The notes under the pieces: model-generated
The model's database searches: none
The model's input: only the letters and a program-made list of their open reading frames with translations
Told to the model about the DNA's origin: nothing
Shown: one piece after another, positions 33,220-39,747 of the stretch
Layout of the letters: the number at the start of each line of letters is the position of its first letter
Numbering within the stretch: position 1 is the first letter of the stretch
Position numbers and translations under genes: made by a program
Source: an uncultured Bacilli bacterium
GTDB taxonomy: Bacteria > Bacillota_I > Bacilli_A > RF39 > UBA660
Length of the DNA: 39,747 nucleotides
Assembly (NCBI GenBank): GCA_944350365.1
Contig: CALVOU010000008.1
Span: 1-39,747, forward strand
Reading direction: 5' to 3'

Positions 33220-33500
33220 GCTTTTTTCTAATCTTTTTAAGTGCTTTTGTAAAGATGGGCAATCCTTTTCTATAAATGTAAGTCCATACTTTTTAGCTAA
33301 ACCAATTAAATGGTAGTGATAATTTGTTTCTTTGATCTTTTCTAATTCAACAAAGGCTTTTTCCCTATCTTGTAGATATAATTCGAATAAATCAAGAGAA
33401 GCCAAATAACTGAGATTGTAACATAAGAGTAACGAAGCAGGTTCAGTTAAATACTCAAATATTTCATCAATGTCGGTGAATGTTTCTCTGATCTTTTTTT
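33202..33500 (-). pseudogene. Out-of-frame C-terminal part of the metallopeptidase
   Basis: This minus-strand frame encodes about 98 residues starting in the A7 run (33494-33500) and reading K-I-R-E-T-F-T-D-I-D-E-I-F-E-Y-L-T-E-P, then ASLDLFELYLQDREKAFVEL, to a stop at 33202. It lies in the -1 frame relative to the upstream peptidase ORF, which stops 48 bases past the run. It is protein-like throughout: amphipathic helices, no stops and codon usage like its neighbours. An ATG inside it has no ribosome binding site. I read it as the natural C-terminal helical domain of the upstream peptidase, separated by a one-base indel, by programmed slippage or by a sequencing error. Confidence 0.75.
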
Positions 33501-34385
33501 CGCTAATTTTTTGTTAAAACTTTCTAAGGTGAATTTTCTTTTTTGCTTTGCTAACAAGAAACCGATATTTAATTCAAAATTGCGAAGAGTATAACTTTCT
33601 AGATAGCTGGTATCAATATAATAAGCGATTTTCTCTTGTCCTAATTGTCGATAATACTCCGCCACTAAAAGGTTCGCAAAACTTCCCTCTAATTCAGAAA
33701 AATAATACAATTCGTTATGATAAGTATCTTTGAATTTTAAATTTGTATAAAATCCATGAAAAAACTCATGACATAACGTAACTATATCTTGAACCGTATT
33801 ACTTCTAGATATATTGATGTATTTGTCATTAAACAAGCTATCGACAAAACAACAACCCTCCAGAGAATAGTCATAATTAGGGGCTTTTTGAATATTTAAT
33901 TCGATGTGCGATCTTTCTTGATCAATTTTATGATATAAAGAAGGACATCCTATTTGATGAATGAAATCATCAAATAGTTCTAATAGATCTTGATTATTTA
34001 TATAAAGAGTAGGCGTATCTATATCAACTATTGAATAGCCATTTGTATAATTTAAACCGTTTGTACTAATTGTAATTAATGATTTGGAGATCGTATGAGT
34101 GTTAAAAAGAAAGTCATTTAGTTTTTCTTCTGGATCTTCATCAGCCATTTCTTCTGCTTTTCCAAGCTCAGAATCGTAAAAGGGTGAATCGTAAAAAACA
34201 TCTGAACTTTTAGAAATATTATAATAGGAAAGAAGAAAGCGATAAATGTTCTTAATTCGAGTTAGATTTTCAATGACATATTCAGTGTATCTACTGTTAG
34301 GACGTTTTTGTATAGCATCAATTGCTTCTTCGACTATTTTAATTTTTTCTTTTATTCTATTTAAATCCCAATGATAACGTGTCAT
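33447..34385 (-). CDS. M3-like zinc metallopeptidase, frameshifted near its C-terminus
   Basis: This is a 312-residue frame with a gluzincin active site: HEFFH in TLCHEFFHGFY and a likely third ligand Glu in FSELEGSFANLL about 25 residues later. This spacing and the helical context resemble the M3/oligoendopeptidase F group. The N-terminal ~90 residues are helical, with an acidic patch (EEMADEDPEEK). No signal peptide is present, so it is cytoplasmic. The start is the ATG ending at 34385, after AGGTGA; the GTG three codons upstream overlaps that site. After residue 295 an A7 run changes the meaning: frame 0 ends 17 residues later, while the -1 frame continues for ~98 residues to 33202. The intact protein would be ~394 residues. 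Confidence 0.8.
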   Translation of the reverse strand: MTRYHWDLNRIKEKIKIVEEAIDAIQKRPNSRYTEYVIENLTRIKNIYRFLLSYYNISKSSDVFYDSPFYDSELGKAEEMADEDPEEKLNDFLFNTHTISKSLITISTNGLNYTNGYSIVDIDTPTLYINNQDLLELFDDFIHQIGCPSLYHKIDQERSHIELNIQKAPNYDYSLEGCCFVDSLFNDKYINISRSNTVQDIVTLCHEFFHGFYTNLKFKDTYHNELYYFSELEGSFANLLVAEYYRQLGQEKIAYYIDTSYLESYTLRNFELNIGFLLAKQKRKFTLESFNKKLAKKRSEKHSPTLMKYLSI

Positions 34386-34473
34386 ATTTTTCACCTGCCA
34401 ATTAATTTATTAAAAAATTAACAAAATGTCAATAAGTTTAAGTTTACCTATAGAATAATTACTATTAATTTAG

Positions 34474-34479
34474 TATAAT
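34474..34479 (+). promoter_or_regulatory. Likely -10 box for deoD
   Basis: TATAAT (34474-34479), 38 bp upstream of the start. No good -35 at normal spacing; TTTACC at 34443-34448 is too far. Confidence 0.4.
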
Positions 34480-34516
34480 GGAAATGTCATAATAATGCAG
34501 AAAGAGGGGAACTTTT

Positions 34517-35215
34517 ATGCCTACACCGCATATTGAAGCAGAAAAGGATAAAATTGCGAAAGATGTGATTATGCCTGGAGACCCATTACGGGCTAAGTTT
34601 ATTGCGGAAAATTTTTTAGAAGATGTCGAATGCATCAACCGTGTTCGGAATATACTAGCTTATACGGGAACTTATAAAGGAAAGAGAGTTACCGTATTCG
34701 CATCAGGTATGGGAATGGGTAGTATGGGAATATATTCTTATGAATTGTTTCATTACTATGATGTCGATAGAATTATTCGAATTGGAACTGCTGGAAGCTA
34801 TGATTTAGATATCCCTATTTTAGATGTCGTTTTAGCTAAACGTAGTTATACCGATTCTAATTATGCGATGGTAGAGAGTGGTTATTCTGGTAATTATATG
34901 GAGGCTTCTAGGCCGTTAAATGAGAAAATTATTTTTACCGCAGAACGTTTAGGTAAAAAAATTCATTTAGAAGATATCTATACTACGGATGTTTTTTATC
35001 CAAGTAAAGAGCCGGAAATTATCGAAAAGTATTCTTTAAAAACTGTAGAGATGGAGTCATTCGTCCTTTTTCATCATGCTTTCTTACATCATAAACAGGC
35101 TGCTTGTATTTTGACAATTTCTAATCATTTTGTAACAGGGGAAGAAACTTCAAGCAAAATGAGAGAAAAAGGGTTTACAGACATGGTTATTCTAGCGTTA
35201 GAATCATGTTTATAA
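34517..35215 (+). CDS. deoD: Purine nucleoside phosphorylase (DeoD type)
   Basis: This 232-residue hexameric-type phosphorylase splits purine (deoxy)nucleosides to base and (deoxy)ribose-1-phosphate. Family blocks are PTPHIEAEKDKIAKDVIMPGDPLRAKF, ASGMGMGSMGIYSYELF, IIRIGTAGSY, the substrate-binding VEMESFVLF and the C-terminal TDMVILALES. One oddity: the general acid Asp204 of the E. coli enzyme (TVSDH) is Asn here (residue 203 in TISNH). The partner Arg in the following helix appears kept (MREKGF). The ribosome binding site AGAGGGG is good. An M16 peptidase gene follows 40 bp downstream. Confidence 0.95.
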   Translation: MPTPHIEAEKDKIAKDVIMPGDPLRAKFIAENFLEDVECINRVRNILAYTGTYKGKRVTVFASGMGMGSMGIYSYELFHYYDVDRIIRIGTAGSYDLDIPILDVVLAKRSYTDSNYAMVESGYSGNYMEASRPLNEKIIFTAERLGKKIHLEDIYTTDVFYPSKEPEIIEKYSLKTVEMESFVLFHHAFLHHKQAACILTISNHFVTGEETSSKMREKGFTDMVILALESCL

Positions 35216-35255
35216 ATAAAAATTTGATCCATAATATAAATAACGAGGTGAAAAG

Positions 35256-36530
35256 ATGAATTATAAAACAATAGATATGGGATCTTATCAACTACATTTT
35301 ATTCAAACAGATCGTTTTAAAACGATTACTGTTCGTGTTTGTCTAAGAGATAGAATTGTCAAAGAAGAAATCACTCTACGAAACTTTTTGACGACGTTTT
35401 TGACTTATTCAACCGATACTTATCGAACCAAACGAGAACTAGTATTAAAGGCTCAAGATTTGTATGCAGTTAATGCTTATACAAAGTCTTATCGAGCAGG
35501 GCGTTTTAACATGGTTAGTTTCTATTTATCGATGTTAAATGAGAAATATACGGAAAAAGGAATGCTTTCTAAGTCACTTGATTTTTTAGCAGATATGATT
35601 TTTCATCCTAATTTTTATGATGAGGAGAAGTTTCAAGAGGCTTTCCAGTTTTTATACCAAAGCATGGAAACTTCTATTCAGGGATTAAAAGAAAATCCTA
35701 CTTTATATAGCGCAGTTAGAATGCTAGAAGAAATGGATCCAGATATGCCGTATGCATATCATGAACATGGGTACTTAGAAGATTTACAGAAACTGGATAA
35801 GAAATCATTAGAAGAGTATTATCATAAGATGATTTCTAGTAGTTTAGTAGATATTTATGTCATTGGAAACTTTGATGAAGAAGAAATGCTTGGACTTATG
35901 AAAGAAAAAATGATCTTTGAAACGTTTAAGAGACCTAAAGTATCGCAATTAATTTTACATGAAAAGTTGCCTAGACGTTCAAAAATTAGGAAAGAAGAAA
36001 CGGATGGTAATCAATCAAAATTATCGATTGGGTGCAAAATTGGAGATTTAACGGAATTTGAACGTAATTATGTACTTAGCCTCTATAATATGATATTGGG
36101 TAGTGGTAGTGAGTCCAAGTTTTTTAGAATTATCAGGGAAAAACATTCAATGGCTTATTATGTTTATTCTTCGTTAAATAAACTGGATAGTTTAATGTTG
36201 ATAAGGGCAGGAATTTCAAAAAGCAATTTTGATCAGGTAGTGAAATTAATCAAAAAAGAAATGAAAGAGATGGAAGAAGGAGATTTCAAAGACGAGGATA
36301 TTGTGATTGCGAAGAATAATTATTTAACCTTGTTAAAAGAAATCGAAGATAACGAGAATGCGATTATCGAAACTTATTTAGCGAAAGATTTATTAAATCT
36401 TGGAGATATCGATGAAAGAAAACAAATGATTGAAAAAGTGACAAAAGAGGACATTATCAAGGTAGCTAAAAAAGTAAAGATAGATACTATTTTTCTATTA
36501 GAAGGGAATAAAGAAGATGAAGGAAATTAA
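35256..36530 (+). CDS. M16 peptidase-like protein without active site (YmfF-like)
   Basis: This 424-residue protein has the M16 (pitrilysin) two-domain fold but lacks HxxEH. The corresponding N-terminal region reads LRNFLTTFLTYSTDTYRTK. C-terminal domain features include SIGCKIGDLTEFERNYVLSLYNMILGSGSESKFFRIIREKHSMAYYVYS, typical of the R/Y substrate-pocket region of M16C members. In Bacillus YmfF is the inactive partner of YmfH, and paired M16 proteins often form a heterodimer. It overlaps the next gene by 14 bases. AGGTGAAAAG precedes the start. Confidence 0.9.
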   Translation: MNYKTIDMGSYQLHFIQTDRFKTITVRVCLRDRIVKEEITLRNFLTTFLTYSTDTYRTKRELVLKAQDLYAVNAYTKSYRAGRFNMVSFYLSMLNEKYTEKGMLSKSLDFLADMIFHPNFYDEEKFQEAFQFLYQSMETSIQGLKENPTLYSAVRMLEEMDPDMPYAYHEHGYLEDLQKLDKKSLEEYYHKMISSSLVDIYVIGNFDEEEMLGLMKEKMIFETFKRPKVSQLILHEKLPRRSKIRKEETDGNQSKLSIGCKIGDLTEFERNYVLSLYNMILGSGSESKFFRIIREKHSMAYYVYSSLNKLDSLMLIRAGISKSNFDQVVKLIKKEMKEMEEGDFKDEDIVIAKNNYLTLLKEIEDNENAIIETYLAKDLLNLGDIDERKQMIEKVTKEDIIKVAKKVKIDTIFLLEGNKEDEGN

Positions 36531-37791
36531 GTTAAAAGGATTAGATCAGAGTATTTTTTATGAAAAATTATCCTCAGGATTAAAAGTATATATGGTTCCC
36601 TATCCCAATAAAGCGAACTATGCGATGCATTATATTACGAAATATGGTTCTGTGAATACGGATTTTATTCCCGTGGGAAAAAGTAAGATGATTCATGTAC
36701 CAGAAGGAAGTGCACATTTCTTAGAACATAAAATGTTTGAACAAGAAGATGGGGTTGATCCATTTACTTTTGCAGCTAAAACCGGAACCTCTTCTAACGC
36801 TTCGACAAGTTACCGAACAACGAGATACTATTTTGAAGGAAATACTGGTTTTTTAGAGAACTTAGATTATTTATTAACTTTTGTTCATCATCCTTATTTT
36901 ACAGATGAAAATGTAGAAAAAGAAAAAGGAATTATTGCGGAAGAAATCATGCAGTACGATGATGAAGTGGATTGGGTACTCGATGAAGAACTCAGAAAAG
37001 CGATTTTTCAAAAAGATAATACTCGTTTAGATATTGGTGGTACTGTAGAGTCAATTGGAAAAATCACTAAAGAAATTTTATATGATATTCATAAAACTTT
37101 CTATCAACCTAGTAATATGGTTATAGTGATTAGTGGAAATTTCGATTGTGATGAAGCACTTCAGGTAATTGAAAATAATCAAGCTTTAAAAGAAGCGGTA
37201 ACGAACGAAAAAATCGTTGAAGAAAAAATAAAAGAGCCACCAGAAGTAACCACTAGTAAAAAAGAAATTGAGTTCAACGTGGTAAATACAAAAGTTGCTT
37301 ATGGAATTAAAATTCCGTTAAAAAATGTTAAAGATAGATACTTGTTTAATCTGTATTTAGGTTTAATGAATAATATCGTGTTTGGACTATCTTCTCGGTT
37401 TAGAGAGCGAATGAAACAGTTAAAATTGATGACTTCTTTCTATTTAGAACGAGAAATTATTGGCGACTATTTGATTCTAACTTATATCGCAGATAGTAAA
37501 GAACCAGAAAAATTTGTACAAGAAATCAAAAAAGAGTTTGCTCATATGGATATTCAAGAAGAGGAAGTAGAACGATTAAAGAAAGTTTGGATTTCATCTG
37601 AGGTAGTCATGGTAGATAATATTGTGATGACCTTAGAGAATATGGTATATGATATTATCACTTATGGAGATATTATTCCTAATAAGGTAGATATTTTCCG
37701 TTCATTAAATAAAGAGAATTTAGATAAGACATTAAAAGAAATTGATTTTTCTAATACTAGCACAGTAATTGTTCGTCCAAAAAAAGCATAA
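36517..37791 (+). CDS. M16 zinc peptidase (YmfH-like)
   Basis: This 424-residue pitrilysin-family protease has the inverted zinc motif H-F-L-E-H in GSAHFLEHKMFEQ (about residues 66-78), with the distal Glu in EKEKGIIAEEIMQYDDE. It is the likely catalytic half of a heterodimer with the upstream inactive M16 protein. The start lies inside the end of the upstream gene (14-base overlap), giving tight translational coupling. Bacillus YmfF-YmfH is the closest arrangement; in that genus they lie near ymfM and pgsA, genes not seen here. Confidence 0.93.
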   Translation: MKEIKLKGLDQSIFYEKLSSGLKVYMVPYPNKANYAMHYITKYGSVNTDFIPVGKSKMIHVPEGSAHFLEHKMFEQEDGVDPFTFAAKTGTSSNASTSYRTTRYYFEGNTGFLENLDYLLTFVHHPYFTDENVEKEKGIIAEEIMQYDDEVDWVLDEELRKAIFQKDNTRLDIGGTVESIGKITKEILYDIHKTFYQPSNMVIVISGNFDCDEALQVIENNQALKEAVTNEKIVEEKIKEPPEVTTSKKEIEFNVVNTKVAYGIKIPLKNVKDRYLFNLYLGLMNNIVFGLSSRFRERMKQLKLMTSFYLEREIIGDYLILTYIADSKEPEKFVQEIKKEFAHMDIQEEEVERLKKVWISSEVVMVDNIVMTLENMVYDIITYGDIIPNKVDIFRSLNKENLDKTLKEIDFSNTSTVIVRPKKA

Positions 37792-37829
37792 AAAGAGAAA
37801 CTTGACCATAGAATATAATAGGTGATATC

Positions 37830-39056
37830 ATGAAGAAAAAAGTAGTGGTATTGGTATTAAGTGCAGTAGCGGTTGCCGTTACTGTTTTTTTGTTTTCTTA
37901 TTGTCGGATTCAAGTTATACCAGTTAAGGAAGAAGAGACTAGTATGCGTGCTGTTTTTATTTCTTATATTGAGTATATGAAATACTTTGATGAGAAAAGT
38001 GATCTTGGTGTGAAAAAAGAAATTGATACGATGATTAGAAATGTAAAGGAAAGCGGTCTAAATACCATTATTTTACAGGTTAGACCATTTTCTGATGCGA
38101 TATATCCTTCTCGTATTTTTCCACTTAGTTATACGGTAGCGGGAACAGAAGGGGGAAAGAGAGACTTTGATATTCTTGCTTATTTCATCGAACAAGCCCA
38201 TAAAGAAAGTTTAAAGATTCATGCTTGGATTAATCCTTATCGAATTCGAAATACGACCGATACAAGTGAGATTAGTGAAGAAAATCCTTGTTTTAAATGG
38301 TTAAATACAAACAAGGTAAAAGTAATTGAGGGAAAAGGAATTTATTATAATCCAGCTGATCATGATGTGATGGATTTAATTGTCGAAGGGGTTAAAGAAA
38401 TCGTTACGAATTATTCAGTCGATGGAATTATTTTTGATGATTATTTTTATCCCGATGAGTCGATCGATTTAGAAAACTATGAAGAAATCAAGAATACGAT
38501 TTCGTTATCTGATTATCGTTTAAACAATACAAATACACTAGTAAAAATGGTGTATGATGCGATTAAAGAAGAAAATGATAAAGTACTATTTGGGATTAGT
38601 CCAGATGGCAATATTACCAATAATTATGAGATGCATTATGCCGATGTAAAGAAGTGGTTAAAAGAAGATGGATATATCGATTATATTATGCCTCAAATTT
38701 ATTATGGATTTTATCACGAGACGAAACCTTTTATTGATACATTAAATGAATGGGAAAACCTAATTCAAAATGATGTTTTAATTTATCCAGCTTTAGCTTT
38801 ATATAAGGCAGGAGAAGTTGATCAATATGCGAAGAGTGGTAGTGACGAATGGATAGAAAATGATGATATTATCGTGAAAGAGATCAAAGTAATCACTGAG
38901 AAAGCGAGAAATAAGAGTAAAGAAAAATCAATAGAAAATTCTACTCACCCAAGTTATGGTTATTCTCTTTTCCGTTATGATTTTTTGTTTACCGCAACAA
39001 GTAATGAACAATTACTAAAAGAAAGAGAAAATCTTCTTGATTGGTTAGAAAAGTAA
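37830..39056 (+). CDS. GHL10/YngK-like glycoside hydrolase-type protein
   Basis: This 408-residue exported protein has an N-terminal signal anchor (about residues 4-24; a Cys follows but the preceding FSY does not make a lipobox). The rest is a TIM-barrel of the glycosyl hydrolase-like 10 (DUF187) family: RAVFISYIEY, LNTIILQVRPFSDAIYPS, KIHAWINPYRIR, VDGIIFDDYFYPDE (acidic residues typical of the active site), FGISPDGNITNN and YIDYIMPQIYYGFYHE. The family is linked to cell-wall or polysaccharide turnover; no substrate is established. AGGTGAT precedes the ATG at 37830. Confidence 0.9.
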   Translation: MKKKVVVLVLSAVAVAVTVFLFSYCRIQVIPVKEEETSMRAVFISYIEYMKYFDEKSDLGVKKEIDTMIRNVKESGLNTIILQVRPFSDAIYPSRIFPLSYTVAGTEGGKRDFDILAYFIEQAHKESLKIHAWINPYRIRNTTDTSEISEENPCFKWLNTNKVKVIEGKGIYYNPADHDVMDLIVEGVKEIVTNYSVDGIIFDDYFYPDESIDLENYEEIKNTISLSDYRLNNTNTLVKMVYDAIKEENDKVLFGISPDGNITNNYEMHYADVKKWLKEDGYIDYIMPQIYYGFYHETKPFIDTLNEWENLIQNDVLIYPALALYKAGEVDQYAKSGSDEWIENDDIIVKEIKVITEKARNKSKEKSIENSTHPSYGYSLFRYDFLFTATSNEQLLKERENLLDWLEK

Positions 39057-39105
39057 ATAAAATCTATCTCATGTTAGGAAATAATATAACTTTATTTTTT
39101 CTCAA

Positions 39106-39136
39106 GATAAAGTGATTCCAGCAAAATTATTGCCTT
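39106..39136 (+). repeat. Left copy of a GATAAAGT...ATTGCCTT element
   Basis: GATAAAGT (39106-39113) and ATTGCCTT (39129-39136) recur in the same orientation and order at 39623-39630 and 39642-39649, flanking the zinc-ribbon gene. The inner spacing differs (15 and 11 bases). GATAAAGT also pairs with ACTTTAT at 39089-39095. Confidence 0.4.
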
Positions 39137-39603
39137 CAAAAGGATCGGGTTAGCATCAAATTTTTATGGCTGTGATCAAAATACGGCTTATAATGTTTAA
39201 AAATATTTTCCTTTAATTTATTGATGATTTCTAGTTTAGAGATATTTTCAAACATTGTTTTTAGATATGGAACAAATTTCTTAAATTGTTTATTCCAGTT
39301 AATAATAGTATCACTACTTATAGATAAATGAGTATTTTGATTCGATAGACAATTTAATATAATATCCAAAGTATGTATTTTATATGGAACAAGGAAAGCA
39401 GGTAGTAATGCGTGTGTTTTTCCGCAAACTTTACATCTAACTCTTTTTATTTTAATTAGCTTGTATTTGATTACATTGTCTTCTAAATAAATTAGATTTC
39501 TATTATAACTTCCCCATTTAATCAAATTCTGTGAACAACAACGAGGGCATTTTAGTGATAAATAAAAATCTTTCAGTTCGTAATTACTTAAAAAAATACA
39601 AAT
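39136..39603 (-). pseudogene. Zinc-ribbon transposase-like protein (DUF6431-like), start unclear
   Basis: The minus-strand frame is open from 39618 to the stop at 39136. It contains a zinc-ribbon (CPRC near the start, CKVCGK about 25-30 residues later) and a helix-turn-helix-like segment (LDIILNCLSNQNTHLSISSDTIINWNKQF). This layout resembles the DUF6431 / zf-ISL3-type proteins associated with insertion sequences. No ATG, GTG or TTG precedes the first CxxC; the TTG ending at 39525 would remove half of the zinc site. An ATT at 39603-39601 would give a natural N-terminus (ICIFLSNYELKDFYLSLKCP). No ribosome binding site is seen. It is probably a decayed IS gene, or one with a rare start. Confidence 0.6.
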
Positions 39604-39622
39604 TTTTGATTGATATTTTTAG

Positions 39623-39673
39623 GATAAAGTATTATCATATAATTGCCTTTTGATTAAGGCATAAAGTATTATC
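39623..39673 (+). repeat. Direct repeats ATAAAGTATTATC (two copies)
   Basis: ATAAAGTATTATC occurs at 39624-39636 and 39661-39673, separated by 24 bases that contain a small TGCCTT/AAGGCA hairpin (39644-39649 with 39656-39661). Confidence 0.6.
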
Positions 39674-39709
39674 GAAAGAGGAAGTTGGTGCTTCCTCTTT
39701 CATTATGCC
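39658..39709. repeat. Long inverted repeat / hairpin
   Basis: GAAAGAGGAAG (39674-39684) pairs perfectly with CTTCCTCTTTC (39691-39701) around TTGGTG. Outside it, GGCATAA (39658-39664) pairs with TTATGCC (39703-39709), leaving a 9-nt bulge on the left. No T run follows on the plus strand, so this is not a typical terminator. Confidence 0.7.
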
Positions 39710-39747
39710 TAAATTTCTTTCTTTAATTTTTTCATATTATTTTATAC

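Noticed and set aside
33202-33405. Independent small gene starting at an internal ATG
   Set aside because: No ribosome binding site, and the frame continues upstream to the A7 run of the peptidase, so it is better read as that protein's C-terminal part.
37802-37819. TTGACC followed by TATAAT upstream of the GHL10-like gene
   Set aside because: The spacer is only 6 bp, far too short for a promoter; the elements are coincidental.

Overview
The window is AT-rich chromosomal DNA from a Gram-positive, endospore-forming member of the Bacillota, most likely an uncultured gut-type Bacilli or Erysipelotrichia/RF39-like lineage. The evidence is the gene content: yqfC, yqfD, spoIIGA and sigE for sporulation, a Bacillus-type lexA, a class B sortase, a glycine T-box, and a 6S RNA next to tcdA as in Bacillus. 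Ribosome binding sites are strong (AGGTGA or AGGAGG types). The standard code is used: TGA acts as a stop and TGG encodes Trp. No tRNA, rRNA or CRISPR array was seen.

Layout. At 1-569 is the 3' end of a repeat-containing, phage-tail-like or surface protein. At 736-8580 is a dense plus-strand block: yqeY, then yqfC, yqfD, a VanZ-like gene, ybeY, cdd, era, yqzL, recO and a large YfhO-like membrane protein. At 8583-10932 a compact tRNA-Gly T-box leader controls an unrecognised gene plus glycyl-tRNA synthetase. At 11045-13089 are two hypothetical membrane-anchored proteins. A minus-strand hydrolase (13124-13897) is followed by 6S RNA, tcdA and a sortase B-like gene. At 15685-16581 is a divergent SOS locus: lexA on the minus strand, and on the plus strand a 47-residue single-span membrane protein whose promoter spacer holds a LexA box. 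At 16650-24315 are a Na+/Ca2+ exchanger family protein, polA, a cupin, mutM, two GNAT-like proteins and pyruvate kinase. At 24299-27821 are tmcAL (minus), yceD-rpmF and spoIIGA-sigE. At 27928-33183 are ftsK/spoIIIE and lemA with a DUF2207 gene. At 33202-34385 is a frameshifted HExxH metallopeptidase (minus). At 34517-39056 are deoD, an M16 peptidase pair and a GHL10/YngK-like protein. The right end carries a zinc-ribbon, transposase-like gene remnant among small repeats.

How the parts work together. Most genes are housekeeping: ribosome maturation, tRNA charging and modification, DNA replication and repair, chromosome partition. The regulation is the more interesting layer. It comprises the LexA operators, the short T-box tied to an unknown gene, a Spo0A box directly in front of sigE, and two convergent gene pairs sharing a bidirectional terminator.

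The best candidate for something undescribed is the tiny SOS-controlled membrane protein. It sits where Bacillus and Staphylococcus keep the division inhibitors yneA and sosA, but does not obviously resemble either. Next are the unknown protein co-controlled with GlyRS, the A7 frameshift in the metallopeptidase, and two enzymes (sortase, DeoD) whose usual catalytic residues appear substituted.
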